DNA of 64,000 nucleotides, from positions 11,495 to 75,494 of the forward strand of contig CALEQZ010000009.1 of the NCBI GenBank assembly GCA_937908115.1, read 5' to 3'. Source of the DNA: an uncultured Alcaligenaceae bacterium. GTDB lineage: Bacteria > Pseudomonadota > Gammaproteobacteria > Burkholderiales > Burkholderiaceae_B. The notes under the pieces are model-generated. The model was given only the letters and a program-made list of their open reading frames with translations. It did no database searches and was not told where the DNA came from. Positions 35,064 to 42,710 of this stretch are shown here, in pieces. The translations under genes were made by a program, and so were the position numbers. The number at the start of each line of letters is the position of its first letter. Within the stretch, counting starts at the first letter, position 1.

Positions 35064-35127
35064 GGCTGGCCTCTGCGCAAATCCGGACATCCTCATTCTA
35101 CTGCCCGGCTGCCGGCTGCACGCCGCG

Positions 35128-36201
35128 CTATTTGCCGGTGGCCAACGTCGCCCGCCGGCGCGCCTGCACGGCCTGTGCCAGGCGCTCGAGCACGGCCACG
35201 GACGTCTCCCAGTCTATGCAGCCATCGGTGATGCTTTGGCCGTAGACCAGCGGCTGCCCCGGCACCAAGTCCTGGCGCCCGCCCACTAGGTGGCTTTCGA
35301 CCATGACGCCGACGATGCGCTGGTCGCCGCCGGCGACCTGGCCGGCCACGTCGTCGATGACCAACGGCTGGTTCTCGGGCTTCTTGCTGCTGTTGGCATG
35401 GCTGGCATCGATCATGATGCGTTGCGCCAGGCCGGACTTGGCCATCTCCTGGCAGGCGGCTTCGACCGAAGCCGCATCGTAGTTGGGCGCCTTGCCGCCG
35501 CGCAGGATCACGTGGCAGTCCTCGTTGCCGGTGGTCGAGACGATGGCCGAATGCCCGCCCTTGGTGACCGACAGGAAGTGGTGCGGCTGCGATGCCGCCT
35601 TGATGGCGTCGACGGCGATCTTGACGTTGCCGTCAGTGCCGTTCTTGAAACCCACGGGACACGACAGTCCGGAGGCCAACTCGCGGTGTACCTGGCTTTC
35701 GGTGGTGCGCGCGCCGATGGCCCCCCAGGAAACCAGGTCGGCGATGTACTGCGGCGTGATCATGTCCAGGTATTCGCAACCCGCGGGCAGGCCCAGCGAA
35801 TTGATCTCCAGCAGCAGCTCGCGCGCCACGCGCACGCCCTTGTTGATATTGAAGCTGCCGTCCAGGTCCGGGTCATTGATCAGACCCTTCCACCCCACGG
35901 TGGTGCGCGGCTTCTCGAAATAGACGCGCATGACGATTTCCAGCTCCGCCTGGAACCGGTCGCGCTGCGCCTTTAGCCGCTGCGCGTACTCAAGGGCCGC
36001 CTTGGTGTCGTGGATGGAGCACGGGCCAATGACCACCGCCAGGCGGTCATCCATGCCGTGCAGGATCCGGTGCAGCGCCTGGCGGGCGCCATAGACGACT
36101 TCCGAGACCTCTGCGGTACACGGAAACTCGCGCATGACATGCGCGGGCGGCACCAGTTCTTTGATTTCTCGGATGCGAAGGTCGTCGGTATTGTGTGACA
36201 C
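35128..36201 (-). CDS. aroG: 3-deoxy-7-phosphoheptulonate synthase, class I (Phe/Tyr-regulated type)
   Basis: A 357-residue DAHP synthase: it condenses phosphoenolpyruvate with erythrose 4-phosphate, the entry to the shikimate pathway. Class I (AroFGH) marks are VVIGPCSIHD near residue 58, PRTTVGWKGLINDP, LPAGCEYLDMITPQY, GFKNGTDG and RIMIDASHANSSKK. The start is a GTG at 36201 with CAGGAG 9 bases upstream. Homology begins there, although the frame is open to 36240. The transcript has a leader with a Phe/Tyr-rich peptide and an intrinsic terminator (36242-36375), implying attenuation by Phe/Tyr. Which of the AroF/AroG paralog names fits is not fixed by the sequence; I use aroG provisionally. 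Confidence 0.94.
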   Translation of the reverse strand: MSHNTDDLRIREIKELVPPAHVMREFPCTAEVSEVVYGARQALHRILHGMDDRLAVVIGPCSIHDTKAALEYAQRLKAQRDRFQAELEIVMRVYFEKPRTTVGWKGLINDPDLDGSFNINKGVRVARELLLEINSLGLPAGCEYLDMITPQYIADLVSWGAIGARTTESQVHRELASGLSCPVGFKNGTDGNVKIAVDAIKAASQPHHFLSVTKGGHSAIVSTTGNEDCHVILRGGKAPNYDAASVEAACQEMAKSGLAQRIMIDASHANSSKKPENQPLVIDDVAGQVAGGDQRIVGVMVESHLVGGRQDLVPGQPLVYGQSITDGCIDWETSVAVLERLAQAVQARRRATLATGK

Positions 36202-36241
36202 GGGATGGCTCCTGGGTGATGCCGGCTCGCCCGCGGCCATG

Positions 36242-36272
36242 AAAAAAGCCGCCAGGCGGCTGGCGGCTTTTT
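36242..36272 (-). terminator. Intrinsic terminator in the leader of the DAHP synthase gene (attenuator)
   Basis: Read on the minus strand: GCCGCCA (36267-36261), loop GCCGCC, TGGCGGC (36254-36248), then TTTTTT (36247-36242), ending 40 bases before the GTG start codon of the DAHP synthase gene. An AAAAA tract lies on its 5' side, so the element could also stop transcription from the other strand. The 5' arm contains CCGCCAGC, which is complementary to GCTGGCGG inside the upstream leader peptide frame, so two exclusive pairings are possible. Confidence 0.85.
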
Positions 36273-36291
36273 GGGGAATCTGTACGAGTCG

Positions 36292-36375
36292 TCAGGTACA
36301 GCGCGTCCCTTCCTCCGCCAGCGGCTTCGGAAAACCGTAAAAGTAAAAATAAAATCGGGTGGACGCGGTACGCAT
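36292..36375 (-). CDS. Leader peptide with Phe/Tyr codon run (attenuator peptide)
   Basis: A 27-codon frame: ATG at 36375, TGA at 36294-36292. Residues 8-15 are FYFYFYGF (codons TTT TAT TTT TAC TTT TAC GGT TTT, 36354-36331), a composition very unlike the GC-rich surroundings. No Shine-Dalgarno is seen; the likely promoter places transcription start 0-5 bases before the ATG, so leaderless initiation is possible. Codons after the run cover GCTGGCGG (36322-36315), which can pair with the terminator 5' arm. A ribosome stalled at the Phe/Tyr run would leave that segment free and prevent termination. This is the logic of PheL-type leaders; the peptide itself has no other expected function. Confidence 0.82.
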   Translation of the reverse strand: MRTASTRFYFYFYGFPKPLAEEGTRCT

Positions 36376-36384
36376 AGCGGGCAA

Positions 36385-36412
36385 ATGCTAGCACAGATTC
36401 GGCGTTTGTCCA
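36385..36412 (-). promoter_or_regulatory. Promoter of the DAHP synthase leader transcript
   Basis: TGGACA (36412-36407) and TAGCAT (36390-36385) with a 16-base spacer on the minus strand, starting 14 bases after the tldD stop. Transcription should start about 36380-36375, at or just before the leader ATG. Confidence 0.65.
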
Positions 36413-36425
36413 GATTTTTTGAGGG

Positions 36426-37883
36426 TCAGGCGGTGCCGCCCACGGTCAGGCCATCGATGCGCAGCGTCGGCATGCCGACCCCGACCGGCACGCTCTGGCC
36501 GTCCTTGCCGCACGTGCCCACCCCGCCGTCGAGCGCCAGGTCGTCGCCCACCATGCTCACGCGGGTCATGGCGTCCGGACCGTTGCCGATCAGCGTGGCG
36601 CCGCGCACCGGGTAGGTGACGCGCCCGTTTTCGATCATGTAGGCCTCGGACGCCGAGAACACGAACTTCCCGCTGGTGATGTCGACCTGGCCGCCGCCGA
36701 AGTTGACCGCGTACAGGCCGCGCTTGACCGAAGCGATGATCTCTTCAGGCTGCTTGTCGCCGGCCAGCATGTAGGTATTGGTCATGCGTGGCATGGGCAG
36801 GTGGGCGAAAGATTCACGCCGGCCGTTGCCCGTGGCCGCCGTTTTCATCAGGCGCGCGTTGAGCGTGTCCTGCATGTAGCCGCGCAGAATCCCGTCCTCG
36901 ATGAGCACGTTGCAGCGCGTCGGATTGCCTTCGTCGTCGATGTTCAGCGATCCGCGCCGCCCCGGCAGGGTGCCATCGTCGACCACTGTCACGCCCGGGG
37001 CCGCTACGCGCTCGCCAATGCGGCCGGAAAACACGCTGGACCCCTTGCGGTTGAAATCCCCCTCCAGCCCATGGCCGACCGCCTCGTGCAACAAGATGCC
37101 GGGCCAGCCTGGCCCGAGCACCACGGTCATCTCGCCGGCGGGCGCCGGGCGCGCGTCCAGGTTGACCAGGGCCTCGTGGACGGCGCGGTCGACGTAGCCG
37201 GCGAGCACCTCGTCGGTGAAATAGGCCAGGTCCGTGCGCCCGCCCCCTCCCCCGTGGCCCACCTCGCGCCTGCCGTCGCGCTCGGCGATGACGGTCAGCG
37301 ACAGCCGCACCAGCGGCCGCACGTCCGCGGCCAGGCGGCCGTCGCTGCCGGCCACCAGGACCACGTCGTATTCCGCGCCCAGCCCGGCCATGACTTGGAT
37401 GATGCGCGGGTCGCGTGCACGGGCCATGCGCTCGACCCGCTCGAGCAGCGCGACTTTTTCCTGTGCGGTCAACGTGCCCAGCGGATCGACATCTGCATAG
37501 AGGCTGCGGCCGGGCCCCTGGTCGCCACCGCCGACGCGCGCGCGTCCCGCCCCCTGGCGCGCAATGCCGCGAACCGTACGGGCCGCCGACAACAGCGCCT
37601 GGGGCGATAGGGTGTCAGAATAGGCGAACGCAGTCTTCTCGCCGCTGACCGCGCGCACCCCCACGCCCTGGCCGATCGAGAAACTGCCGGTCTTGACCAT
37701 TCCCTCTTCCAGGCTCCAGCTTTCGCTGCGCGTGTACTGGAAATACAAGTCGGCGTAATCGACCCTGTGGGTGAAGATTTCGCCGATGGCGCGCGCCATG
37801 TCGGTTTCGCTCAGCCCCCACGGGTCAAGCAGCAGGGATTTCGCGGTGGCCAGGTTGGCGATGGCAGGATCGGTGGGTTTCAT
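36426..37883 (-). CDS. tldD: Metalloprotease TldD
   Basis: A 485-residue member of the TldD/PmbA (U62) family; TldD and TldE form a heterodimeric metalloprotease known for microcin/CcdA processing and unfolded-peptide cleavage. The metal motif is HEAVGHGLEGD (His-Glu-x3-His), near residue 268. Other family marks are VGVRAVSGEKTAFAYSD, SSVFSGRIGERVA, and the C-terminal DITSGKFVFSASEAYMIENGRVTYPVRGATLIGNG. The ATG at 37883 gives the normal TldD length. Its partner pmbA (tldE) is not in the window. It starts 11 bases after the Nit-type hydrolase gene and is probably cotranscribed. Confidence 0.95.
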   Translation of the reverse strand: MKPTDPAIANLATAKSLLLDPWGLSETDMARAIGEIFTHRVDYADLYFQYTRSESWSLEEGMVKTGSFSIGQGVGVRAVSGEKTAFAYSDTLSPQALLSAARTVRGIARQGAGRARVGGGDQGPGRSLYADVDPLGTLTAQEKVALLERVERMARARDPRIIQVMAGLGAEYDVVLVAGSDGRLAADVRPLVRLSLTVIAERDGRREVGHGGGGGRTDLAYFTDEVLAGYVDRAVHEALVNLDARPAPAGEMTVVLGPGWPGILLHEAVGHGLEGDFNRKGSSVFSGRIGERVAAPGVTVVDDGTLPGRRGSLNIDDEGNPTRCNVLIEDGILRGYMQDTLNARLMKTAATGNGRRESFAHLPMPRMTNTYMLAGDKQPEEIIASVKRGLYAVNFGGGQVDITSGKFVFSASEAYMIENGRVTYPVRGATLIGNGPDAMTRVSMVGDDLALDGGVGTCGKDGQSVPVGVGMPTLRIDGLTVGGTA

Positions 37884-37894
37884 AATTGGAACAT

Positions 37895-38722
37895 TCAAAG
37901 GACGCGATGGCGCAGCGCCGGCAGCGCGGTGCGCACCTCGGACAATCGGACAGGGTCTATCGTACCGCTTACCACGCCCGGCCCCTCGGGCAACACGTCG
38001 ATCACCTCGCCCCAGGGGTCGACCAGCATGCTGTGCCCCCACGTGCGCCGGCCATTGGGGTGGCGCCCGCCCTGGGCGGGCGCCAATACGTAGCACTGGT
38101 TTTCGATGGCGCGGGCGCGCAGCAGCAACTCCCAGTGCGCGCGACCGGTGGTATAGGTAAATGCGGACGGCACCAATACCAGGCTCACCGGACCAAACGC
38201 CCGATAAAGCTCGGGAAACCGCAGGTCGTAGCACACCGACATGCCGACCGGGCCCGCAGGCGTATCGAAAGTGCGTACCGCACTGCCGGGATGAATCGCG
38301 ATGGATTCGTCGTAGCTTTCGTCGCCACGCTTGAAATTGAACAAATGAATTTTGTCATACCGCGCGGCGCGGCGCCCGTCGGGCCCGAAAACCATGCTGG
38401 AATTGAAGACCCGCTGCGGATCGGGGCAGCGCAGCGGCAGCGTGCCGCCGGCCAGCCAAATGCCGTGGCGAGCGGCGCGCCCGGCCAGAAAATCTTGGAT
38501 GGGACCAGCGCCGTCTTCTTCGGCCACTGCCAGCTTGTCGCGATCGGCCCGGCCCATATGGCAAAAATACTCGGGCAACGCGACCAGCCTGGCTCCGGCG
38601 GCGACGGCCTTGTCGATTAACTCGCCGGCCTGGGCGAGATTCTCTGCCACGTCCGGCGTACTAACCATCTGGATCGCGGCAACCGATAGCGGAGAAATAC
38701 TGTCTTGTAGGTCAGTCGACAT
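37895..38722 (-). CDS. Carbon-nitrogen hydrolase (Nit/omega-amidase family)
   Basis: A 275-residue nitrilase-superfamily amidase. The Glu-Lys-Cys triad is visible: Glu in LVALPEYFCHMG (about residue 51), Lys in RYDKIHLFNF (about 124) and Cys in MSVCYDLRFPELYRAFG (about 161). The set is typical of the Nit1/NitFhit branch, whose members hydrolyse deaminated glutathione or alpha-keto-acid amides. In many proteobacteria this gene neighbours tldD, as here. Divergent from the H-NS gene. Substrate is inferred from family. Confidence 0.92.
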   Translation of the reverse strand: MSTDLQDSISPLSVAAIQMVSTPDVAENLAQAGELIDKAVAAGARLVALPEYFCHMGRADRDKLAVAEEDGAGPIQDFLAGRAARHGIWLAGGTLPLRCPDPQRVFNSSMVFGPDGRRAARYDKIHLFNFKRGDESYDESIAIHPGSAVRTFDTPAGPVGMSVCYDLRFPELYRAFGPVSLVLVPSAFTYTTGRAHWELLLRARAIENQCYVLAPAQGGRHPNGRRTWGHSMLVDPWGEVIDVLPEGPGVVSGTIDPVRLSEVRTALPALRHRVL

Positions 38723-38754
38723 AATCTAAAATGTGTAACGCCAGACGAAATCAC

Positions 38755-38782
38755 TTGGCAGCCTGCTCAAAGCCGATAGAAT
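38755..38782 (+). promoter_or_regulatory. Sigma-70 promoter of the H-NS gene
   Basis: TTGGCA (38755-38760) and TAGAAT (38777-38782) with a 16-base spacer, followed by a leader of about 40 bases with AAGAGGAAA before the ATG. Confidence 0.75.
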
Positions 38783-38827
38783 TGCGCTTATTACAAGCTG
38801 GCCCCTAGTTTCAAGAGGAAAACGCAC

Positions 38828-39193
38828 ATGGCCCGAGAAAGCTACGCCCTGCAGCAAGCGAAAATCGAAAAGGAAATAAACAAGCTGAAGAAGAAAGCCG
38901 AAGCCCTCAGGAACCGTCGGCGCAAGCCGGTCATCGCCTCCATCGTGCGCACCATGCGCGAATACGACATCACCCCGGAAGAGCTCGCGGTGGCATACGG
39001 CAAGGGGCCAGGTCGTCGCACCGCCGCCCGCAAGGCTGCTGCACCAAGCGCGGCCAAGAAGACCGTCGCGCCGAAATACCGCCACCCCGAAACGGGTGAA
39101 ACCTGGAGCGGCCGCGGCAAGCCGCCGCGCTGGCTCGTCAACGCCGAAGCCGCCGGGGCCGACCGTGCCAGCTTCCTGATCGACAAATCGTAG
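38828..39193 (+). CDS. H-NS family nucleoid protein (BpH3-like)
   Basis: A 121-residue xenogeneic-silencing type protein. The N-terminal third is a charged amphipathic helix (KIEKEINKLKKKAEALRNRRR) for oligomerisation, then a short helix (VIASIVRTMREYDIT), a basic Ala/Lys linker and the C-terminal AT-hook-like DNA-binding domain YRHPETGETWSGRGKPPRWLVNAE. The WSGRGKPPRWL core matches the H-NS motif that inserts into the AT-rich minor groove; Bordetella BpH3 is the named family member it resembles. It has its own promoter and terminator, so it is a single-gene unit. Confidence 0.93.
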   Translation: MARESYALQQAKIEKEINKLKKKAEALRNRRRKPVIASIVRTMREYDITPEELAVAYGKGPGRRTAARKAAAPSAAKKTVAPKYRHPETGETWSGRGKPPRWLVNAEAAGADRASFLIDKS

Positions 39194-39217
39194 CGCACGA
39201 CCGCGCAATCGAACAGA

Positions 39218-39245
39218 ATGGGGCGTCATCGACGCCCCATTTTTT
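39218..39245 (+). terminator. Rho-independent terminator after the H-NS gene
   Basis: ATGGGGCGTC-ATC-GACGCCCCAT, a perfect 10-bp stem with a 3-base loop, followed by a T-run. It reaches the stop codon of the convergent lipoprotein gene and could serve both. Confidence 0.92.
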
Positions 39246-39862
39246 CAATCCAGCCGATAACGCACTTCCCGGACCCGGCCATTATTGCCCGGGAAATCGT
39301 CGAATACCGCGCGCACCAGGTATGGCATTACCTCGGGCAGGGCCTCGCGCCCGGTCACCGCGATGGCGGAAGATCGATATACCTCCTTGCCACCCTGCTG
39401 TTTATCCCGGATTTGCACGGTTAATTTGTTGCGCACCGCGCTGACTGGCACCGGCACCCAATCGGGGCCGAAATAGCCGCCCCAACCCCAGCGCGGTCCG
39501 TAAAAACCGCCACCGTAGAAAAACGGATCCACGGGCTGGCGGGTTATCACCTGCGTCGGTTCGGTGCCGTAACTAAACGCCACCTCGAAGCGTGCGGTTG
39601 CGCCAGGCCGGGCTTCGACCAACCCAGTAGCGCCGATGGCCGCCCGCACCATGTCGCGATAGGCCTGGTATTCAAGGTTGCCGGCCTGCGACGCATCGCC
39701 GGCGACGAATTCGTAATACTGCCCGGCCACCCCGTCCGGCCATTGCTGGAAAGATGTCACATGCGCCGACAGGCTCGTCGCGCAGCCTGCCAGCGTCAAA
39801 ACCGCAAGGGCGCCCATCGCGCGCGACGCGGCCTTCGTGGCCAGGGAGTAAATCCGCTTCAT
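39245..39862 (-). CDS. DUF4136 lipoprotein
   Basis: A 205-residue lipoprotein with signal sequence and lipobox (VLTLAGCAT, Cys about residue 27). The mature region has the DUF4136 pattern: a beta-strand/helix fold with SQAGNLEYQAYRDMVRAAIGATGLVEA, ARFEVAFSYGTE, then a Gly/Tyr/Trp/Phe-rich loop (FFYGGGFYGPRWGWGGYFG), and VYRSSAIAVTGREALPEVMPYLVRAVFDDFPGNNG. Function is unknown; proteins of this family are outer-membrane-linked lipoproteins of proteobacteria. AGGAG precedes the ATG at 39862. Confidence 0.85.
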   Translation of the reverse strand: MKRIYSLATKAASRAMGALAVLTLAGCATSLSAHVTSFQQWPDGVAGQYYEFVAGDASQAGNLEYQAYRDMVRAAIGATGLVEARPGATARFEVAFSYGTEPTQVITRQPVDPFFYGGGFYGPRWGWGGYFGPDWVPVPVSAVRNKLTVQIRDKQQGGKEVYRSSAIAVTGREALPEVMPYLVRAVFDDFPGNNGRVREVRYRLD

Positions 39863-39985
39863 GACTGGCTCCTGCATGGATTCGGCATGATACCGGGATT
39901 GGACTGCCCTGCCGCGCCAAGGTTCGCGCCCGCTCCAGCCGCCCGCGCCTACAATAGCGGCGGATACCATTGCCGGTCATTTTCC

Positions 39986-42682
39986 ATGCGCACCGATCAC
40001 GCCGTCACCATACGTCGCAGCGACTATCGCCCCTACCCGTTTGCCATCCCCCGCGTCGAGCTCGAATTCGACCTGGATGCCGCCGCCACCCAGGTCACCG
40101 CGCGCCTGCACGTGGTCAGGCAGGACGACACCGATGCGCCCCTCGTGCTGGACGGTGAAGACCTCGAACTGCTTTCGGTCGCCGTCGACGGCAAGCCCTG
40201 GAGCCCGGATCGCTACGCCTTGACCGCCGACAGCCTGGAGCTGCCCGGCCTGCCCAAGGAGGCCGTCGTCGAGCTGGTCAGCCGCTGCCATCCACAGGCC
40301 AACTCCAAGCTGATGGGCTTGTATGTGTCCGGCGAAAGCCTGTTCACCCAATGCGAGGCCGAGGGTTTTCGCCGCATTTGCTGGTTTGCCGACAGGCCTG
40401 ACGTCATGTCGCGCTACCGCGTTACGCTGCGCGCCGATCCGGCACGCTATCCGGTGCTGCTGTCCAACGGCAACCTGGAAAGCCAAACCGACCTGCCCGA
40501 CGGCCGCCGCCAGGCCGTGTGGGTCGACCCATTTCCCAAGCCCTGTTACTTGTTTGCCTTGGTCGCCGGCCGGTTTTCCTGCCGCGAGGCCAAGGTGCAC
40601 ACCGCTTCCGGACGCGAGGTGCTGCTGCAGATCTATAGCGACCCCGGCTCGGAAAGCCAGACGCAATGGGCGATGGAGTCCCTCGTGCGCGCGCTGCGCT
40701 GGGACGAGCGTCGCTTCGGCCTGGAACTGGACCTGGACCGCTTCATGGTCGTGGCCGCCCGCGACTTCAACATGGGCGCGATGGAGAACAAGGGCCTGAA
40801 CATCTTCAACGCCGCCTATGTGCTGGCCGACCCGCAGACGGCCACCGATGCCAACTACAACGCCATCGAAGCCGTCATCGGCCACGAGTACTTCCACAAC
40901 TGGACCGGCAACCGCGTCACCTGCCGCGACTGGTTCCAGCTCAGCCTGAAGGAAGGCCTGACGGTATTCCGCGACCAGGAATTCACCGCCGACTGCATGG
41001 CCGAGGGCCTGGACAGCCGGGCGGCGGCCAGCGCGCGCGCCGTCAAGCGCATCGACGACGTCGCCACCCTACGCGCGGCCCAGTTTCCCGAGGACGCCGG
41101 TCCCATGGCGCACCCCATCCGACCGGAAAGCTACCAAGAGATCGGCAACTTCTATACCGCCACGGTCTACGAAAAGGGCGCCGAGGTCATCCGCATGCAG
41201 CACACGCTGCTCGGCGAGGAGGGATTCCGCGCCGGCATGGACGAGTATTTCCGCCGGCACGACGGACAGGCCGTGACCTGCGACGACTTCGTGGCCGCGA
41301 TGGAATCGGTCTATGCCGCGCGCAACCCCGGGCGCGACCTGTCGGTCTTTCGCCGCTGGTACAGCCAGGCCGGCACGCCCCGGGTGACGGTGACGCTATC
41401 CCATGACCCGGCCACGCGGCGTTGCACCGTCACGCTGGCGCAGCGCTGCCCGCCCGTCGGCGTGGAAAAGCTGGCCGGGCCGGACTTCGTCAAGCTGCCG
41501 TTCCACATCCCCTTTGCCATCGGCTTCCTGGCGCGCGACGGTCGTCCCTTGCCCATGGTACGCGACGGCCAACGCAGTGACACCGCGCTGCTGGAGCTGA
41601 CCGACACGACCGGACAATGGGTGTTCGAGGAGATCGATGAGCTTCCCGTGCCGTCGCTGCTGCGCGATTTCTCGGCGCCGGTGATCGTGGAGTACGACTG
41701 GAGCGACGCCGACCTGGCGCTGCTGTCGGCACACGACCCCAATCCGTTCGCGCGCTGGGAAGCCGGGCAGGAACTGGCCTCGCGGCAGATCCTGGCCAAC
41801 GCCGCGCGCTGCGCCGATGGGCGTCCCATGCAGGTCGACGACGCGTTCGTGCAGGCCTGGCGCGCATTGCTGACCGCAGATGGCCTGGATGCGGCCTACC
41901 GCGTGCGCGCCCTATCGCTGCCTGCCGAAAAAACCCTGGCCGAGCGCATGCAGGCCATCGATCCGCCCGCGCTGGCCCAGGCGCGCGACTTCGTGCGCGC
42001 CGAGCTGGGCCGCCGCCTGCAGGACCAATGGCGGGCAGCCTACGAAAACAACCAGACGCCCGGCCCCTACAGCCCGGCGCCCGAGCCGGCCGGCCGGCGG
42101 GCGCTGAAGAACCTGGCGCTTGCGCACCTCATGGCTGCGCGCGCCGAGGGCGCCCAGGACTTGGCATTGGCGCAATACCGCGACGCAGGCAACATGACCG
42201 ACCGCCTCGGCGCGCTGGCTGCGCTGGTCAACGACGGCCAGGGCCCGGCAGTACAACAGGCGCTGGCGGCCTTCTACGAGCAGTGGCAGCACGAGCCGCT
42301 GGTCGTAGACAAGTGGTTCGCCCTGCAGGCCGTTGCCCCGTCCTGCGGCGTCGAACAGGTGCGCGCGCTGATGGCGCATCCAGCCTTTACCCTGCGCAAC
42401 CCGAACCGCGCGCGCGCGTTGGTCTTCCAGTTCTGCATGAACAACGCCCGCGGCATGCACCGGGCCGACGGCCAAGGCTACGACTTCTGGGCCGAGCAGG
42501 TGTTGGCGCTCGATGCCCTCAATCCCGAGATCGCCGCGCGGCTGGCGCGCGCGCTGGACAACTGGTCGCGCTTCGTTCCGGCACTGCGCCAGGCCATGCG
42601 CGAGCGGCTCGAGCGCGTGCGCAGCCACCCGGGGCTGTCGCGCAACGTCTCGGAAATCGTCTCCAAGGCGCTGGACATCTGA
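39986..42682 (+). CDS. pepN: Aminopeptidase N (alanyl aminopeptidase)
   Basis: An 898-residue M1 family zinc metallopeptidase that removes N-terminal residues from peptides in the cytoplasm. Catalytic marks: GAMENKGLN (substrate-binding GAMEN) near residue 266 and HEYFHNWTGNRVTCRD (HExxH with downstream glutamate in SLKEGLTVFRDQEF). C-terminal helical domain ends VSEIVSKALDI. The length fits the E. coli type. Start at the ATG at 39986; the frame is open upstream but the first homology is RTDHAVTIRRSDYRPYPF. fbp follows after 28 bases. Confidence 0.96.
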   Translation: MRTDHAVTIRRSDYRPYPFAIPRVELEFDLDAAATQVTARLHVVRQDDTDAPLVLDGEDLELLSVAVDGKPWSPDRYALTADSLELPGLPKEAVVELVSRCHPQANSKLMGLYVSGESLFTQCEAEGFRRICWFADRPDVMSRYRVTLRADPARYPVLLSNGNLESQTDLPDGRRQAVWVDPFPKPCYLFALVAGRFSCREAKVHTASGREVLLQIYSDPGSESQTQWAMESLVRALRWDERRFGLELDLDRFMVVAARDFNMGAMENKGLNIFNAAYVLADPQTATDANYNAIEAVIGHEYFHNWTGNRVTCRDWFQLSLKEGLTVFRDQEFTADCMAEGLDSRAAASARAVKRIDDVATLRAAQFPEDAGPMAHPIRPESYQEIGNFYTATVYEKGAEVIRMQHTLLGEEGFRAGMDEYFRRHDGQAVTCDDFVAAMESVYAARNPGRDLSVFRRWYSQAGTPRVTVTLSHDPATRRCTVTLAQRCPPVGVEKLAGPDFVKLPFHIPFAIGFLARDGRPLPMVRDGQRSDTALLELTDTTGQWVFEEIDELPVPSLLRDFSAPVIVEYDWSDADLALLSAHDPNPFARWEAGQELASRQILANAARCADGRPMQVDDAFVQAWRALLTADGLDAAYRVRALSLPAEKTLAERMQAIDPPALAQARDFVRAELGRRLQDQWRAAYENNQTPGPYSPAPEPAGRRALKNLALAHLMAARAEGAQDLALAQYRDAGNMTDRLGALAALVNDGQGPAVQQALAAFYEQWQHEPLVVDKWFALQAVAPSCGVEQVRALMAHPAFTLRNPNRARALVFQFCMNNARGMHRADGQGYDFWAEQVLALDALNPEIAARLARALDNWSRFVPALRQAMRERLERVRSHPGLSRNVSEIVSKALDI

Positions 42683-42710
42683 TCTCCAACCATTGCTTGC
42701 AAGGCATCCC

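Noticed and set aside
36047..36394. 115-codon minus-strand frame starting GTG at 36394, overlapping the aroG leader
   Set aside because: It runs through the terminator hairpin and into the synthase in another frame without homology. The ATG frame at 36375 with the Phe/Tyr run fits an attenuation leader better.
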